DNA of 64,000 nt from Chryseobacterium sp. Bi04 (GTDB lineage Bacteria > Bacteroidota > Bacteroidia > Flavobacteriales > Weeksellaceae). The stretch covers positions 310,001 to 374,000 of the forward strand of contig NZ_CAKKLP010000003.1 of NCBI RefSeq assembly GCF_918698085.1, given 5' to 3'. A program made the position numbers and the translations under genes. The notes below the pieces were generated by a model. It saw nothing but the letters and a program-made list of their open reading frames with translations, was not told the origin of the DNA and searched no databases. Positions 9,755-18,618 of this stretch are shown piece by piece. The stretch's first letter is position 1. Every line of letters starts with the position of its first letter.

Positions 9755-9762
9755 TAATTTTG
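9755..9762 (+). promoter_or_regulatory. TAnnTTTG -7 element of the pdhA promoter
   Basis: TAATTTTG fits the Bacteroidota sigma-A -7 consensus and lies 37 bases before the pdhA ATG. No clear TTTG -33 partner is visible at the usual spacing. Confidence 0.6.
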
Positions 9763-9799
9763 CTCAACTATTTCATCATAAAAAAGCAAGAGCTAACAC

Positions 9800-10801
9800 A
9801 TGAAAGAATTTTCTAAAGAGGTATACCTGAAGTGGTATGAAGATATGACAATGTGGAGAAGGTTTGAAGACAAATGCCGTTCTCTTTATCTAAAACAAAA
9901 GATCAGAGGCTTTTTACATTTGTACAACGGTCAGGAAGCAATCCCTGCCGGATTCACGCATGCAATGGATTTAACGAAAGACAGTATGATTACTGCTTAC
10001 AGATGCCATATCCATCCAATGGCGATGGGAGTAGATCCTAAGAGAATCATGGCGGAACTTTGCGGTAAAGCAACAGGTACTTCCGGAGGTATGGGTGGTT
10101 CTATGCACATTTTCAGTAAAGAACACCGTTTCTATGGAGGTCATGGTATTGTAGGAGGACAGATTCCTTTAGGAGCTGGTATTGCTTTTGCAGATAAATA
10201 TTTTGACAGAAAAGCTGTAAATATCTGTTTCTTTGGAGATGGGGCAGCAAGACAAGGCTCATTACATGAAACATTTAACATGGCAATGAACTGGAAACTT
10301 CCTGTAGTATTTGTTGTGGAAAACAACCAGTATGCAATGGGAACTTCTGTAAAAAGAACTGCCAACCACGAAGATATCTACAAGCTAGGATTAGGATATG
10401 AAATGCCTTGTCTTGCTGTAGATGCAATGGATCCTGAAAAAGTAGCTGAAGCTGCTTATGAAGCAATTGAAAGAGCAAGAAGAGGAGACGGACCAACATT
10501 CATTGAAGCAAGAACTTACCGTTACAGAGGACACTCTATGTCTGATGCGGAGCCTTACAGATCAAAAGAAGAGGTGGCTGTACACAAAAATGATGACCCT
10601 ATCGAATTGGTAAAACACAGAATTTTATCAAACGGATGGGCTACGGAAGAAGAATTGGAAGTGATGGATAACAAATCAAGAGATTTTGTGGACGAATGTA
10701 TTGAGTTCATGGAAAACTCTCCATATCCGGATGCAGACAAAATCTATGAGTATGTATATGCTCAGGAGAATTACCCGTTCTTAGATAAATTAGAAAACTA
10801 A
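9800..10801 (+). CDS. pdhA: Pyruvate dehydrogenase E1 component, alpha subunit
   Basis: 333 residues, typical for E1 alpha. The thiamine-diphosphate motif starts at GDGAARQG (about residues 148-155) and ends in ENNQ about 27 residues later. GGMGGSMH (about 95-102) and the phosphorylation-loop region YRYRGHSMSD (about 234-243) are conserved. With E1 beta it decarboxylates pyruvate and passes the acetyl group to lipoyl-E2. The E2 gene follows after 98 bases; no E1 beta gene is in the window, so it must lie elsewhere, a split arrangement common in Flavobacteriia. Confidence 0.97.
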   Translation: MKEFSKEVYLKWYEDMTMWRRFEDKCRSLYLKQKIRGFLHLYNGQEAIPAGFTHAMDLTKDSMITAYRCHIHPMAMGVDPKRIMAELCGKATGTSGGMGGSMHIFSKEHRFYGGHGIVGGQIPLGAGIAFADKYFDRKAVNICFFGDGAARQGSLHETFNMAMNWKLPVVFVVENNQYAMGTSVKRTANHEDIYKLGLGYEMPCLAVDAMDPEKVAEAAYEAIERARRGDGPTFIEARTYRYRGHSMSDAEPYRSKEEVAVHKNDDPIELVKHRILSNGWATEEELEVMDNKSRDFVDECIEFMENSPYPDADKIYEYVYAQENYPFLDKLEN

Positions 10802-10814
10802 AAGATAATAGGTT

Positions 10815-10872
10815 AATCTGAAGATTTGAAAAACAGTAGAGATCCTCATGGCTCCAATCAAATTTTCAGATT
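10815..10872. repeat. Inverted repeat between pdhA and pdhC
   Basis: AATCTGAAGATTTG (10815-10828) pairs with CAAATTTTCAGATT (10859-10872), with one G-U, around a 30-base loop. It may be a processing or partial attenuation hairpin separating E1 alpha from E2. There is no U-run. Confidence 0.5.
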
Positions 10873-10899
10873 GCTAAATTTTCAAATTATAAAAAAATT

Positions 10900-12507
10900 A
10901 TGGCAGAAGTAATTACGATGCCCCGCCTTTCTGATACTATGACGGAAGGTAAAGTGGCAAAATGGCATAAAAAAGTAGGCGACAAAGTAAAAGAAGGCGA
11001 TATTTTAGCCGAAATTGAAACTGATAAAGCAGTTCAGGATTTCGAATCTGAAATAGAAGGAACTCTTTTATACGTGGGTGTACAAGAAGGAGATGCTGCT
11101 GCTGTAGACTCTGTTTTGGCGATTATCGGTAATGAAGGAGAAGATATTTCAGGATTAACAGATGGAGCAGCTGCTTCCAGTGCAGGTTCTGAAGAAAAAA
11201 AATCAGAAGAACAGCCTAAGTCAGAAGCTCCGGTTGCTGCTGAACCTGCTGCAGAAGTTCCGGCAGGAGTAGAGATTATTACAATGCCAAGACTTTCTGA
11301 TACTATGACAGAAGGTAAAGTAGCTAAGTGGCACAAAAATGTAGGAGATACAGTAAAAGAAGGAGATCTTCTTGCTGAAATTGAAACAGATAAAGCGGTT
11401 CAGGATTTCGAATCTGAATTCAATGGAGTATTATTGAAGCAGGGTGTAGAAGAAGGTGGTGCCGCTCCGGTAGATTCCGTATTAGTAATGATTGGCCCTG
11501 CAGGAACAGATGTTTCAGCTGTAGGAGCTCCAAAAGCTGCTGCTCAGTCATCAGAAAAACCTGCTGAACAAAAAGCGGAAACTAAAACAGAAGAAAAAGC
11601 TGCTCCGGCTGCAGATTCTTCATCTTCCGACAGAGTTGCAATTTCTCCATTAGCTAAAAAAATGGCTCAGGACAAAGGTGTTGATATCAACAGCGTTCAG
11701 GGTTCTGGAGAAAATGGAAGAATCGTTAAAAAAGATATTGAAAGCTATCAGCCATCTCAGGCGAAGCCAGCTGCTTCAGCTCCGGCTGCAAGTGCTGCTG
11801 CTCAAGTGGCAGTAAACTTCGTTCAGGGAGAAGATACGGAGACTCCAAACTCACAGGTAAGAAATATCATTGCGAAACGTCTTTCTGAAAGTAAATTCTC
11901 TGCACCTCATTATTATCTGATGGTTGAGATCAATATGGATAAAGCTATTGTAGCTAGACAGGAGATCAATTCTTTACCGGATACTAAAATTTCATTCAAT
12001 GATATGATCATTAAAGCAACAGCGATTGCTTTAAGAAAACACCCTCAGGTAAATTCAAGCTGGGCAGGTGATAAGATCATCCACAGAGGAAATATCAATG
12101 TGGGGGTAGCCGTAGCGATTCCTGACGGATTAGTGGTTCCTGTATTGAAAAATACAGATCAGATGAGCTATACTCAGATTTCTGCATCTGTAAAAGATAT
12201 GGCTTCAAGAGCTAAGAATAAAGGTCTTAAAGCGAACGAAATGGAAGGATCTACATTCTCTATTTCCAACCTGGGAATGTTCGGAATCGAAACATTTACA
12301 AGTATTATCAACCAACCCAACTCTGCTATTCTATCCGTAGGCGCAATTATTGAAAAACCAATTGTTAAGGACGGTCAGATTGTAGTAGGAAACACAATGA
12401 AGCTATCATTGGCATGTGACCATAGAGTAGTGGATGGGGCTACAGGTGCTCAATTCTTACAGACATTAAGAACATATTTAGAAAATCCATTAACATTGTT
12501 ACTGTAA
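10900..12507 (+). CDS. pdhC: Pyruvate dehydrogenase E2, dihydrolipoamide acetyltransferase
   Basis: 535 residues with two lipoyl domains (about 1-78 and 127-205), each with the lipoylated Lys in IETDKAVQDFES. Ala/Pro/Glu-rich linkers separate them. An E3-binding domain follows (about 243-280, ISPLAKKMAQDKGVD). The catalytic domain (about 310-535) has the active-site CDHRVVDGATG near residue 505. It transfers acetyl groups from lipoate to CoA. The linkers contain near-identical nucleotide stretches, suggesting duplication of the lipoyl domain. It follows pdhA and ends at a strong terminator. Confidence 0.97.
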   Translation: MAEVITMPRLSDTMTEGKVAKWHKKVGDKVKEGDILAEIETDKAVQDFESEIEGTLLYVGVQEGDAAAVDSVLAIIGNEGEDISGLTDGAAASSAGSEEKKSEEQPKSEAPVAAEPAAEVPAGVEIITMPRLSDTMTEGKVAKWHKNVGDTVKEGDLLAEIETDKAVQDFESEFNGVLLKQGVEEGGAAPVDSVLVMIGPAGTDVSAVGAPKAAAQSSEKPAEQKAETKTEEKAAPAADSSSSDRVAISPLAKKMAQDKGVDINSVQGSGENGRIVKKDIESYQPSQAKPAASAPAASAAAQVAVNFVQGEDTETPNSQVRNIIAKRLSESKFSAPHYYLMVEINMDKAIVARQEINSLPDTKISFNDMIIKATAIALRKHPQVNSSWAGDKIIHRGNINVGVAVAIPDGLVVPVLKNTDQMSYTQISASVKDMASRAKNKGLKANEMEGSTFSISNLGMFGIETFTSIINQPNSAILSVGAIIEKPIVKDGQIVVGNTMKLSLACDHRVVDGATGAQFLQTLRTYLENPLTLLL

Positions 12508-12528
12508 TTTCTAAACTGTATATACAAA

Positions 12529-12553
12529 AACCTCCCGCTTTGGAGGTTTTTTT
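12529..12553 (+). terminator. Intrinsic terminator of pdhA-pdhC
   Basis: Stem AACCTCC (12529-12535) with GGAGGTT (12542-12548), CGCTTT loop, followed by T residues. Confidence 0.9.
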
Positions 12554-12580
12554 GTTTTACTACCAATAATGTTGTAACAA

Positions 12581-12615
12581 TTTGTTGTAAAATCAACAAT
12601 ATGTTACTATTTTTG
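12581..12615 (+). promoter_or_regulatory. Promoter of the LolD-like ATPase gene
   Basis: TTTG at 12581-12584 (or TTG at 12585) and TATTTTTG at 12608-12615 match the Bacteroidota consensus with N23 (or N20) spacing. The -7 element ends only four bases before the ATG at 12620, so the mRNA may be leaderless or nearly so. Confidence 0.7.
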
Positions 12616-12619
12616 AATC

Positions 12620-13288
12620 ATGATTAAAGCAAGAAATATCCATAAGTCTTATGGGAATTTAGAAGTGTTGAAAGGAGTTGATATTCACATCAAAATGGGA
12701 GAAGTAGTCTCTATTGTTGGGGAATCGGGTGCCGGTAAATCTACATTGTTGCAGATTTTAGGAACGTTGGATCATCCTACTGCTTCATCTAAATATGATA
12801 CTGAAATTGCCATAGCAGGAGAATCATTTATCAATATGAATGATAAGCAGCTTTCTAAATTCAGAAACCAGAATATTGGCTTTGTATTTCAGTTTCATCA
12901 GCTCCTTCCTGAGTTTACGGCTTTGGAAAATGTTTTGCTTCCTACCAAAATTGCCGGAGCTAACGAAAAAGAAGCTCTTGATAAGGCGCATGCTTTATTT
13001 GAAGACCTAAAGATAGAACAGAGGCTGCACCACAAGCCCAATCAGCTTTCCGGTGGTGAAGCTCAAAGGGTAGCTGTGGCCAGAGCATTGATCAATTCAC
13101 CCAAAATTATTTTTGCAGATGAGCCAACAGGTAACCTGGATTCAAAAAATGCAGATGACCTTCACAGGCTGTTTTTTGATTTGAGAGATAAATATAACCA
13201 GACATTTGTTATTGTAACCCATAACCCGAATCTTGCTGAAATAACAGACCGTAAACTTGTTATGAAAGACGGAATGATTATAGAATAG
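12620..13288 (+). CDS. lolD: ABC transporter ATP-binding protein, LolD family
   Basis: 222 residues. Walker [10 protein letters not shown] (about 35-43), Q-loop [11 protein letters not shown] (about 93-103), signature [15 protein letters not shown] (about 141-155), Walker [13 protein letters not shown] (about 163-174) and a switch His in VTHNP. The [17 protein letters not shown] stretch is diagnostic of the LolD/MacB subfamily, which powers lipoprotein release from the inner membrane or substrate extrusion with LolC/E-type permeases. No permease gene is adjacent, as is common in Flavobacteriia. The LolD assignment is by sequence only. Confidence 0.88.
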   Translation: MIKARNIHKSYGNLEVLKGVDIHIKMGEVVSIVGESGAGKSTLLQILGTLDHPTASSKYDTEIAIAGESFINMNDKQLSKFRNQNIGFVFQFHQLLPEFTALENVLLPTKIAGANEKEALDKAHALFEDLKIEQRLHHKPNQLSGGEAQRVAVARALINSPKIIFADEPTGNLDSKNADDLHRLFFDLRDKYNQTFVIVTHNPNLAEITDRKLVMKDGMIIE

Positions 13289-13302
13289 CAGATGCCAGCC
13301 AA

Positions 13303-13881
13303 ATGATGAAACACTTTATATTTCTTTTTATACTATTGATCTCCTGTTCAAAAGCTGAATCGCAGCAGTTGAATATATCCGGAGTTCCTCAGTCTAAAAT
13401 TTCTGAGATTAAAAGCTATCTCAAAGGAAAAAATTATAATCAGGAACTGGCTGTTTTTATCAATTTTAAAATACATTCCGGAAAATATCGTTACTTTATC
13501 TATGATTTAAAAAAAGATAAGGTAGTACAAAAAGCTATTGTGTCGCATGGTTCAGGTTCTGCTATTTCCCATTCGAGCGCTTTACAGTTCAGTAATACCG
13601 AGGGATCTTACCAGTCTTCATTAGGAAAATATGAAATTCGGGAGAGCTATGTCGGGAAATTTGGAAAAGCATACCGTTTAAAAGGTTTGGATACAACCAA
13701 TAGTAATGCCATGCAAAGGGCAATTGTACTCCATTCTTACGGATGTGTGCCGGATAGAGAATCTCAGAATCCGGCATGTTTAAGTCTGGGATGTCCCATG
13801 CTTTCTGTAAATGCTTTTAATGAAAGTGCAAAATATATTGACCAATCAAAACAGCCCATTATTTTATATGCATTTTACTAG
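13303..13881 (+). CDS. Murein L,D-transpeptidase catalytic domain family protein
   Basis: 192 residues with an N-terminal hydrophobic signal containing a possible lipobox (LLISCS), so secreted or lipid-anchored. It matches the YkuD-like 'murein L,D-transpeptidase catalytic domain' family: FINFKIHSGKYRYFIYDL, then GSYQSSLGKYEI, then an HSYGCVPD region and SLGCPMLS containing the candidate nucleophile Cys. The classic HxnSHGC of LdtA-type enzymes is only partly matched. It may act on peptidoglycan cross-links. It starts 14 bases after lolD, so is probably cotranscribed. Confidence 0.82.
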   Translation: MMKHFIFLFILLISCSKAESQQLNISGVPQSKISEIKSYLKGKNYNQELAVFINFKIHSGKYRYFIYDLKKDKVVQKAIVSHGSGSAISHSSALQFSNTEGSYQSSLGKYEIRESYVGKFGKAYRLKGLDTTNSNAMQRAIVLHSYGCVPDRESQNPACLSLGCPMLSVNAFNESAKYIDQSKQPIILYAFY

Positions 13882-13921
13882 TGTATCATTTATAAATCAT
13901 AACCCATAAAAATTACCTCCC

Positions 13922-14599
13922 ATGCCTATAAAATTTCTTGCTGAAGATGACAGACCGAGAGAAAAGTTTTTACATAAAGGTAAAAACTCACTTTCTGATT
14001 CAGAGTTACTGGCAATCATAATGGGAAGTGGAAATAAAGAAGAAAGTGCTGTAGAATTAGGAAGAAAAATTTTAGCTTCGGTAGATAATAACTGGCATCA
14101 GCTAAGTCTGCTTTCCATTAAGGATTTAATGAAATTTAAAGGAATAGGAGAAGCTAAAGCCATTTCTATAGCAACAGCATTAGAAATAGGAAGAAGAAGA
14201 GCCGGGCAGGAAATTCCGGAAAGATCAACTATCGGAAATAGCAATGATGCTTATTTATTGCTTAAAAATCAGTTATCCGATCTGAGAACTGAAGAATTTT
14301 GGGCTATTTTCCTGAACAACAGTAATAAAGTACTTCATATATCCCAGATGACACAGGGAGGAATCAGCCAGTCTATTGTAGATGTAAGAATTCTTTTTAA
14401 AAAAGCGCTGGATCATTTTTCTACAGGTATTATTATAGCACACAACCATCCCTCAGGAAGTCTAAAACCAAGTAGGGAAGATATGAATATCACACAAAAA
14501 ATAAAAGAGGCTGGAAAGACTTTAAGTATTCAGCTTTTAGATCATGTTATCATTACTCAGGATTCATATTTTAGTTTTTCGGACACAGGATTATTATGA
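13922..14599 (+). CDS. radC: RadC family JAB/MPN+ domain protein
   Basis: 225 residues. N-terminal helix-hairpin-helix-like segment (LMKFKGIGEAKAISIATALEIGRR, about 73-96) and a C-terminal JAMM metal centre: the His pair and Ser in AHNHPSG (about 176-182) with Asp about ten residues later. The family is called DNA repair protein RadC, but its molecular activity is unproven; the JAMM centre suggests a metallo-hydrolase. Its last four bases overlap the start of the next gene. Confidence 0.95.
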   Translation: MPIKFLAEDDRPREKFLHKGKNSLSDSELLAIIMGSGNKEESAVELGRKILASVDNNWHQLSLLSIKDLMKFKGIGEAKAISIATALEIGRRRAGQEIPERSTIGNSNDAYLLLKNQLSDLRTEEFWAIFLNNSNKVLHISQMTQGGISQSIVDVRILFKKALDHFSTGIIIAHNHPSGSLKPSREDMNITQKIKEAGKTLSIQLLDHVIITQDSYFSFSDTGLL

Positions 14600-15507
14600 T
14601 TAGAAGATTAAGATACAATGAAATTGATTTTGTAAAATATTCCCGATGTTTAGAAAATTCTGAACAGAAGAAGTACTCTGCGACAAAAGATTTTTTAGAT
14701 ACCACGTCGGAAAAACAATGGGAAATCTTAGTCTATAATGACTATGAGGCAGTAATGCCTATTCCTTTTGTGAAAAAATATGGAATTAAAATTGTTCTTA
14801 ACCCTAAGCTTTGTCAGCAGCTAGGTGTTTTTTCTGCCAAAGATGATGTACAGCTTAACGAAGCTTTTTTGAATTATCTGGAGAAAAATTATTTAATAGG
14901 AGCATATCCGTTGAACGATTTCAATCAAATTCAAAGAAAGCTTAGATTGAGAAAGAATTTTTTACTTTATCCGGACTCTTACGAAAAAGTATACGCACGG
15001 TACTCCCCAAAAAGAAAAAGAAAACTAAGATTGGATGATGAAGTGGTAAAGAATTCAGAAATAAAAACAATTAGCTATGATGAGGCTAAGCTTTTTATAG
15101 AGAATAATATGATTGGGCTGTGTAAAGAAAATGATCTTCCGGATTTCATGAGGATTTTTGAAGCTTTCTATCATTTGAATTATCTGAAGTTTTCAGCTTT
15201 TTTTTATCATCATAAAATAATCAATATGATCGCAACGTATTCTGATTGCAGTATGGTGGCACTTTTAGGCACTTTTAATGATAAAGATTATGTAAAAATA
15301 TCCGGGGCTTCAGTGCTGATTGATACCATAATCAGGGAAACTATTGAAATTCATATATTTGATTTTGAAGGCGGGGAATTACCTAATATTGAAGAGTTTT
15401 TCAGAGGGTTCCGACCGGAATTAAAACCTTACGCAATCATTGAAAATTCAAAAAAAGACCTTTTGAAGAAATTTGTGTATTTTCTATTAAACGGTAAGCT
15501 CTTTTAA
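14596..15507 (+). CDS. GNAT/FemAB-like acyltransferase family protein
   Basis: 303 residues, overlapping radC by four bases (ATGA), so translation is probably coupled. The C-terminal segment HIFDFEGGELPNIEEFFRGF resembles the FDFEGS...FFRxFG signature of FemAB-like GNAT proteins common in Bacteroidota. A basic patch, SPKRKRKLRL, lies near residue 138. Function and substrate are unknown; annotations in relatives are usually hypothetical or GNAT. I see no signal peptide. Confidence 0.7.
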   Translation: MIRRLRYNEIDFVKYSRCLENSEQKKYSATKDFLDTTSEKQWEILVYNDYEAVMPIPFVKKYGIKIVLNPKLCQQLGVFSAKDDVQLNEAFLNYLEKNYLIGAYPLNDFNQIQRKLRLRKNFLLYPDSYEKVYARYSPKRKRKLRLDDEVVKNSEIKTISYDEAKLFIENNMIGLCKENDLPDFMRIFEAFYHLNYLKFSAFFYHHKIINMIATYSDCSMVALLGTFNDKDYVKISGASVLIDTIIRETIEIHIFDFEGGELPNIEEFFRGFRPELKPYAIIENSKKDLLKKFVYFLLNGKLF

Positions 15508-15684
15508 TAGGATAGAAAAAACAGTACATTTTTCCCTAAAAGTTAAAACTGCTTTCAAAATAAGAAAAAAAAGCTATACGGCTAACCTCATTTGGATAAA
15601 AACAGAACCAGAAAAAGCCTTGTTTATCATTTTTTTGATGAAAACAGTGTGTGTTATCATGAAGTTACACAAAGGCCTGCTTTA

Positions 15685-15720
15685 TTTGAGCTATAATTTC
15701 AGAAAATATTAGTAATTTTG
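15685..15720 (+). promoter_or_regulatory. Promoter upstream of the ppa unit
   Basis: TTTG (15685-15688), N24, TAATTTTG (15713-15720); the ATG follows 12 bases later at 15733. Spacing is one base longer than the usual 17-23. The preceding gap (15508-15684) is AT-rich without another recognisable feature. Confidence 0.6.
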
Positions 15721-15732
15721 CCACCTAAAATT

Positions 15733-16245
15733 ATGGCTAATTTTTCAGAATATCTACCGTATGCATTTGCATTGATTATTGCGATTCCTTTCCTGGTATT
15801 GCTCAGACAGTTTGTACATTCGTATATTACCCTTAAAAATCAGGAGATCAAGTTGCTTTCGGTGAAATTGAATACAGAAAATAAAACACATTCTTATGAA
15901 AGGATGACCTTATTTCTTGAAAGACTGAAACCTTCCAACCTTATTCAGAAATTTGATAAAGAGCTTGCTGTTCACGAATTCCTTTTCCTTACAGAGAAAA
16001 CGATCAATGAAGAGTTTGAATACAATTCTTCACAGCAGCTGTATCTTTCGAAAAATTCGTGGAAGAATATTGTAGATTCTAAAAATGCCGTAATAGAGCT
16101 GCTTCATAAAACATATGAAGGATTGAACGGAAATGCTGATCTTGATGAGTTCAAGACTATTTTTATCATGAACTATATGGAGGACAATGACTATATTGCA
16201 GCTACAATAGAAGACTTGAGAAAAGAAATTTTAATAATAACTTAA
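15733..16245 (+). CDS. Conserved membrane-anchored hypothetical protein upstream of ppa
   Basis: 170 residues from MANFSEYLPY (ATG 15733). One N-terminal membrane helix (about 8-27, YAFALIIAIPFLVLLRQFV) is followed by a charged, mostly helical cytoplasmic part. No catalytic motif is seen. The pairing with ppa (17-base gap) recurs in Flavobacteriia as far as I know, but the role is unknown. Confidence 0.75.
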   Translation: MANFSEYLPYAFALIIAIPFLVLLRQFVHSYITLKNQEIKLLSVKLNTENKTHSYERMTLFLERLKPSNLIQKFDKELAVHEFLFLTEKTINEEFEYNSSQQLYLSKNSWKNIVDSKNAVIELLHKTYEGLNGNADLDEFKTIFIMNYMEDNDYIAATIEDLRKEILIIT

Positions 16246-16262
16246 AAAATAAGAGATAAATA

Positions 16263-16874
16263 ATGATTCCAAATTTTAAAGCACATCCATGGCACGGAAT
16301 TTCTGCAGGAGAGGATGCACCTAATGTTGTTAATGTATTTGTGGAAATTGTTCCTTCAGATACAATTAAATATGAAGTAGATAAAGAAACAGGATACCTG
16401 AAAGTAGACAGACCACAGAAGTTTTCTAATATTATTCCGGCATTGTATGGTTTTGTACCAAGAACATACTGCCACAATGAGGTAATGAAACTTGCTATTG
16501 AAGCAGGAGCTGATGATGTAACAATGGGAGATCATGATCCACTTGATATTTGTGTATTAAGTTCTCATAATATCCATGCAGGAGGTTTATTGATGGAAGC
16601 TATTCCAATCGGTGGTTTCAAAATGATCGATGGAGGAGAAGCAGATGATAAAATTGTCGCTGTAATGATTAATGACCATGCATTCGGACACTTCAGAGAC
16701 ATTTCTGAATTACCGGAAGCTGAAGTTAAAAGATTGATGCACTACTTTTTAACATATAAGAACTTACCGGATGAGCCTGCAAAATGCAGAATCCAGGAAG
16801 TATATGGTGTTGAACATGCAAGAAAAGTAATCAAAGCTTCTCAGGCTGATTATGCAGAAAAATTCGGAGGATAA
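16263..16874 (+). CDS. ppa: Inorganic pyrophosphatase
   Basis: 203 residues. Family I soluble pyrophosphatase: the active-site Asp cluster is in GDHDPLDICVL (about 90-100) and DDKIVAVMINDH (about 130-141); FVPRTYC replaces the usual FIPxTxxxD pattern. It hydrolyses PPi to 2 Pi with Mg2+, pulling biosynthetic reactions forward. Cytoplasmic. Followed by a strong hairpin terminator. Confidence 0.96.
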   Translation: MIPNFKAHPWHGISAGEDAPNVVNVFVEIVPSDTIKYEVDKETGYLKVDRPQKFSNIIPALYGFVPRTYCHNEVMKLAIEAGADDVTMGDHDPLDICVLSSHNIHAGGLLMEAIPIGGFKMIDGGEADDKIVAVMINDHAFGHFRDISELPEAEVKRLMHYFLTYKNLPDEPAKCRIQEVYGVEHARKVIKASQADYAEKFGG

Positions 16875-16897
16875 AAATTCTCTTGATAAATATGTCT

Positions 16898-16932
16898 AAA
16901 GGGATAAACAGTTTTCTGTTTATCCCTTTTAT
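16898..16932 (+). terminator. Intrinsic terminator of ppa
   Basis: Perfect 14-bp stem AAAGGGATAAACAG (16898-16911) with CTGTTTATCCCTTT (16916-16929) around a TTTT loop, then T residues. Confidence 0.9.
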
Positions 16933-16993
16933 TGTATATAAAATGTTTAAATTTTTTATCATTGGATACAATCATCAGAGATAAATATAAACT

Positions 16994-17020
16994 TAAAAAA
17001 GCCCCCCAAAAATGGGAGGC
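16994..17020 (-). terminator. Intrinsic terminator of the DUF1349 gene
   Basis: On the minus strand, GCCTCCC (17020-17014) pairs with GGGGGGC (17007-17001), one mismatch, followed by six T. It lies 36 bases downstream of the DUF1349 stop. Confidence 0.8.
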
Positions 17021-17056
17021 AAAAATTGACTGTATATTGAAGTGTAATTCAATCGG

Positions 17057-17704
17057 TTATTTATTGTTTTCAAGCCATTTCAGCCTCCGTTGATCCGGCA
17101 GATGCTTGACCCTGAAATTTTCAAATGTAGCCGTAAATCCCTCCCCATCGGGGCAGGCGGCCATTAAACCTACCATTACAGGCGTGTTATCCTGAAGTGG
17201 CGCATTCCGCATCATACTATAGTTTTTGTCATCAAAAGAATAAAATATTTCAACGGCATCCAGTCTTCTTACAGCTTTTATCCAAATTGCTGAAGGAATG
17301 TTGTCTAAAGTAATGACACTCCAGTCACTTTTATCATGGGTGACAACAGTACTTAGATTGTATTTTCCGTCCACAAACTCTACACCGGCTTTGATGTAAT
17401 GATCTTTATCGGTCCGCAGCATAAGACCCATTTGATCAAATCTTGCTTTATAATTACCTGTTATTTTTACTTTGGCTTCAAATTCACCTCCATAAAGGCT
17501 ATAGTAAAATGGAGCATCATCTACTGTAAACCCATAATGTGAAACCCTCCAATAATCACTTTGCGGCGTAACAAACATAGATATGCTGTTGTTTTTGATC
17601 TCCCATTTTTCGGGTTCATTAAACCAGGTCATTTTCTCTAAGGTCTGAGCCGAAATCTTTTGGATCAGAAATAACGCACATAAACCTAATATCAATCTCT
17701 TCAT
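17057..17704 (-). CDS. DUF1349 domain secreted protein (concanavalin-like)
   Basis: 215 residues with a Sec signal peptide (cleavage after ISA, about residue 19). The remainder matches DUF1349: MTWFNEPEKWE, GGEFEAKVKITGNYKARFDQMGLMLR and WIKAVRR...DDKNYSMMR, a beta-sandwich related to yeast Ree1 and carbohydrate-binding lectin folds. Probably exported to the periplasm. Role unknown; binding of sugars is inference from the fold. Divergent from the LuxR gene. Confidence 0.85.
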   Translation of the reverse strand: MKRLILGLCALFLIQKISAQTLEKMTWFNEPEKWEIKNNSISMFVTPQSDYWRVSHYGFTVDDAPFYYSLYGGEFEAKVKITGNYKARFDQMGLMLRTDKDHYIKAGVEFVDGKYNLSTVVTHDKSDWSVITLDNIPSAIWIKAVRRLDAVEIFYSFDDKNYSMMRNAPLQDNTPVMVGLMAACPDGEGFTATFENFRVKHLPDQRRLKWLENNK

Positions 17705-17744
17705 TTTCTTTTTGATAAGTTCTAAGGGTAAATTATTATTTTAG

Positions 17745-17775
17745 CAAAAGTATAAGTAAAGAAGTTTCATATCAA
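17745..17775 (-). promoter_or_regulatory. Promoter of the DUF1349 gene
   Basis: On the minus strand TTG (17775-17773), N20, TACTTTTG (17752-17745) fits the Bacteroidota consensus; the ATG is 41 bases downstream. Confidence 0.65.
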
Positions 17776-17792
17776 TACTGAAAAATAACCAT

Positions 17793-18530
17793 ATGAAGAT
17801 CCGGGAACAATTAAGTGATAAGCTGCTGGATAAGACCTCAAAGAAATGTTTGCTGGACATTGAGATCTATAAGCAAAGAACACAAATGTATTCGCAGATG
17901 GAAGGCGCAATAGGGGTGCTAAGCGATATGCAGGCTGATAAAAGTTATATTTATAAATCAAAAGCCGCTTTAGAATTGGGAATAAATTTTACTACGGAGT
18001 CTGTGGAAATCGATTCCATTTGGGAAGAAGAGATGCTGAAGAAGATACATCCTGATGACAGGCTTAAAAAATATATCCATGAGCTTCGGTTTTTTAATTT
18101 TCTTGATTCAATGGAACCCGGATTTCGTTCGGACTATGCTGTTTTGTCAAACATCAGAATGAAAGATAAAAATGAAAAATACAAAGCCGTAAAACACCGT
18201 ATGTTTTATATATATTCACCGGATAATGGGAAATTAAGATTTGCGCTTTGCCTTTATAATATTGCTTTGAAACAGTCTTTAATTCCTGAATTTATGATTG
18301 TTAATACTGTAAAAGGGGAAATTCTTGTAAAAGACAAACTGGATTATAAAAATATACTGACTCACAGGGAACTGGAAGTTTTAAAATATGTGGGAGAAGG
18401 ATATGGCAGTAAACAAATTGCAGATTTACTTTCCATTAGTGTAAATACAGTCAGCAGACATCGTCAGAATATCCTTGAAAAGCTAAAAGTGAATAATTCT
18501 ACCCAAGCTTTTAAAGACAGCTTTTATTAA
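17793..18530 (+). CDS. LuxR-family transcriptional regulator
   Basis: 245 residues. The C-terminal ~60 residues are a LuxR/GerE HTH: LTHRELEVLKYVGEGYGSKQIA, then SISVNTVSRHRQNILEKL. The N-terminal ~150 residues resemble a PAS-type sensor (IHPDDRLKKY is reminiscent of the PAS HPDD motif), so it is probably a one-component regulator with an unknown signal. Divergent from DUF1349, with overlapping control regions, so that gene is a candidate target. Confidence 0.88.
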   Translation: MKIREQLSDKLLDKTSKKCLLDIEIYKQRTQMYSQMEGAIGVLSDMQADKSYIYKSKAALELGINFTTESVEIDSIWEEEMLKKIHPDDRLKKYIHELRFFNFLDSMEPGFRSDYAVLSNIRMKDKNEKYKAVKHRMFYIYSPDNGKLRFALCLYNIALKQSLIPEFMIVNTVKGEILVKDKLDYKNILTHRELEVLKYVGEGYGSKQIADLLSISVNTVSRHRQNILEKLKVNNSTQAFKDSFY

Positions 18531-18618
18531 ATATATATTCTTAAAATCCGAAAAGTTCACCATATTGTTTTATTTCTTATTTTTAAATTTATAATCTTAA
18601 TTAATTTAAAAATAACAA

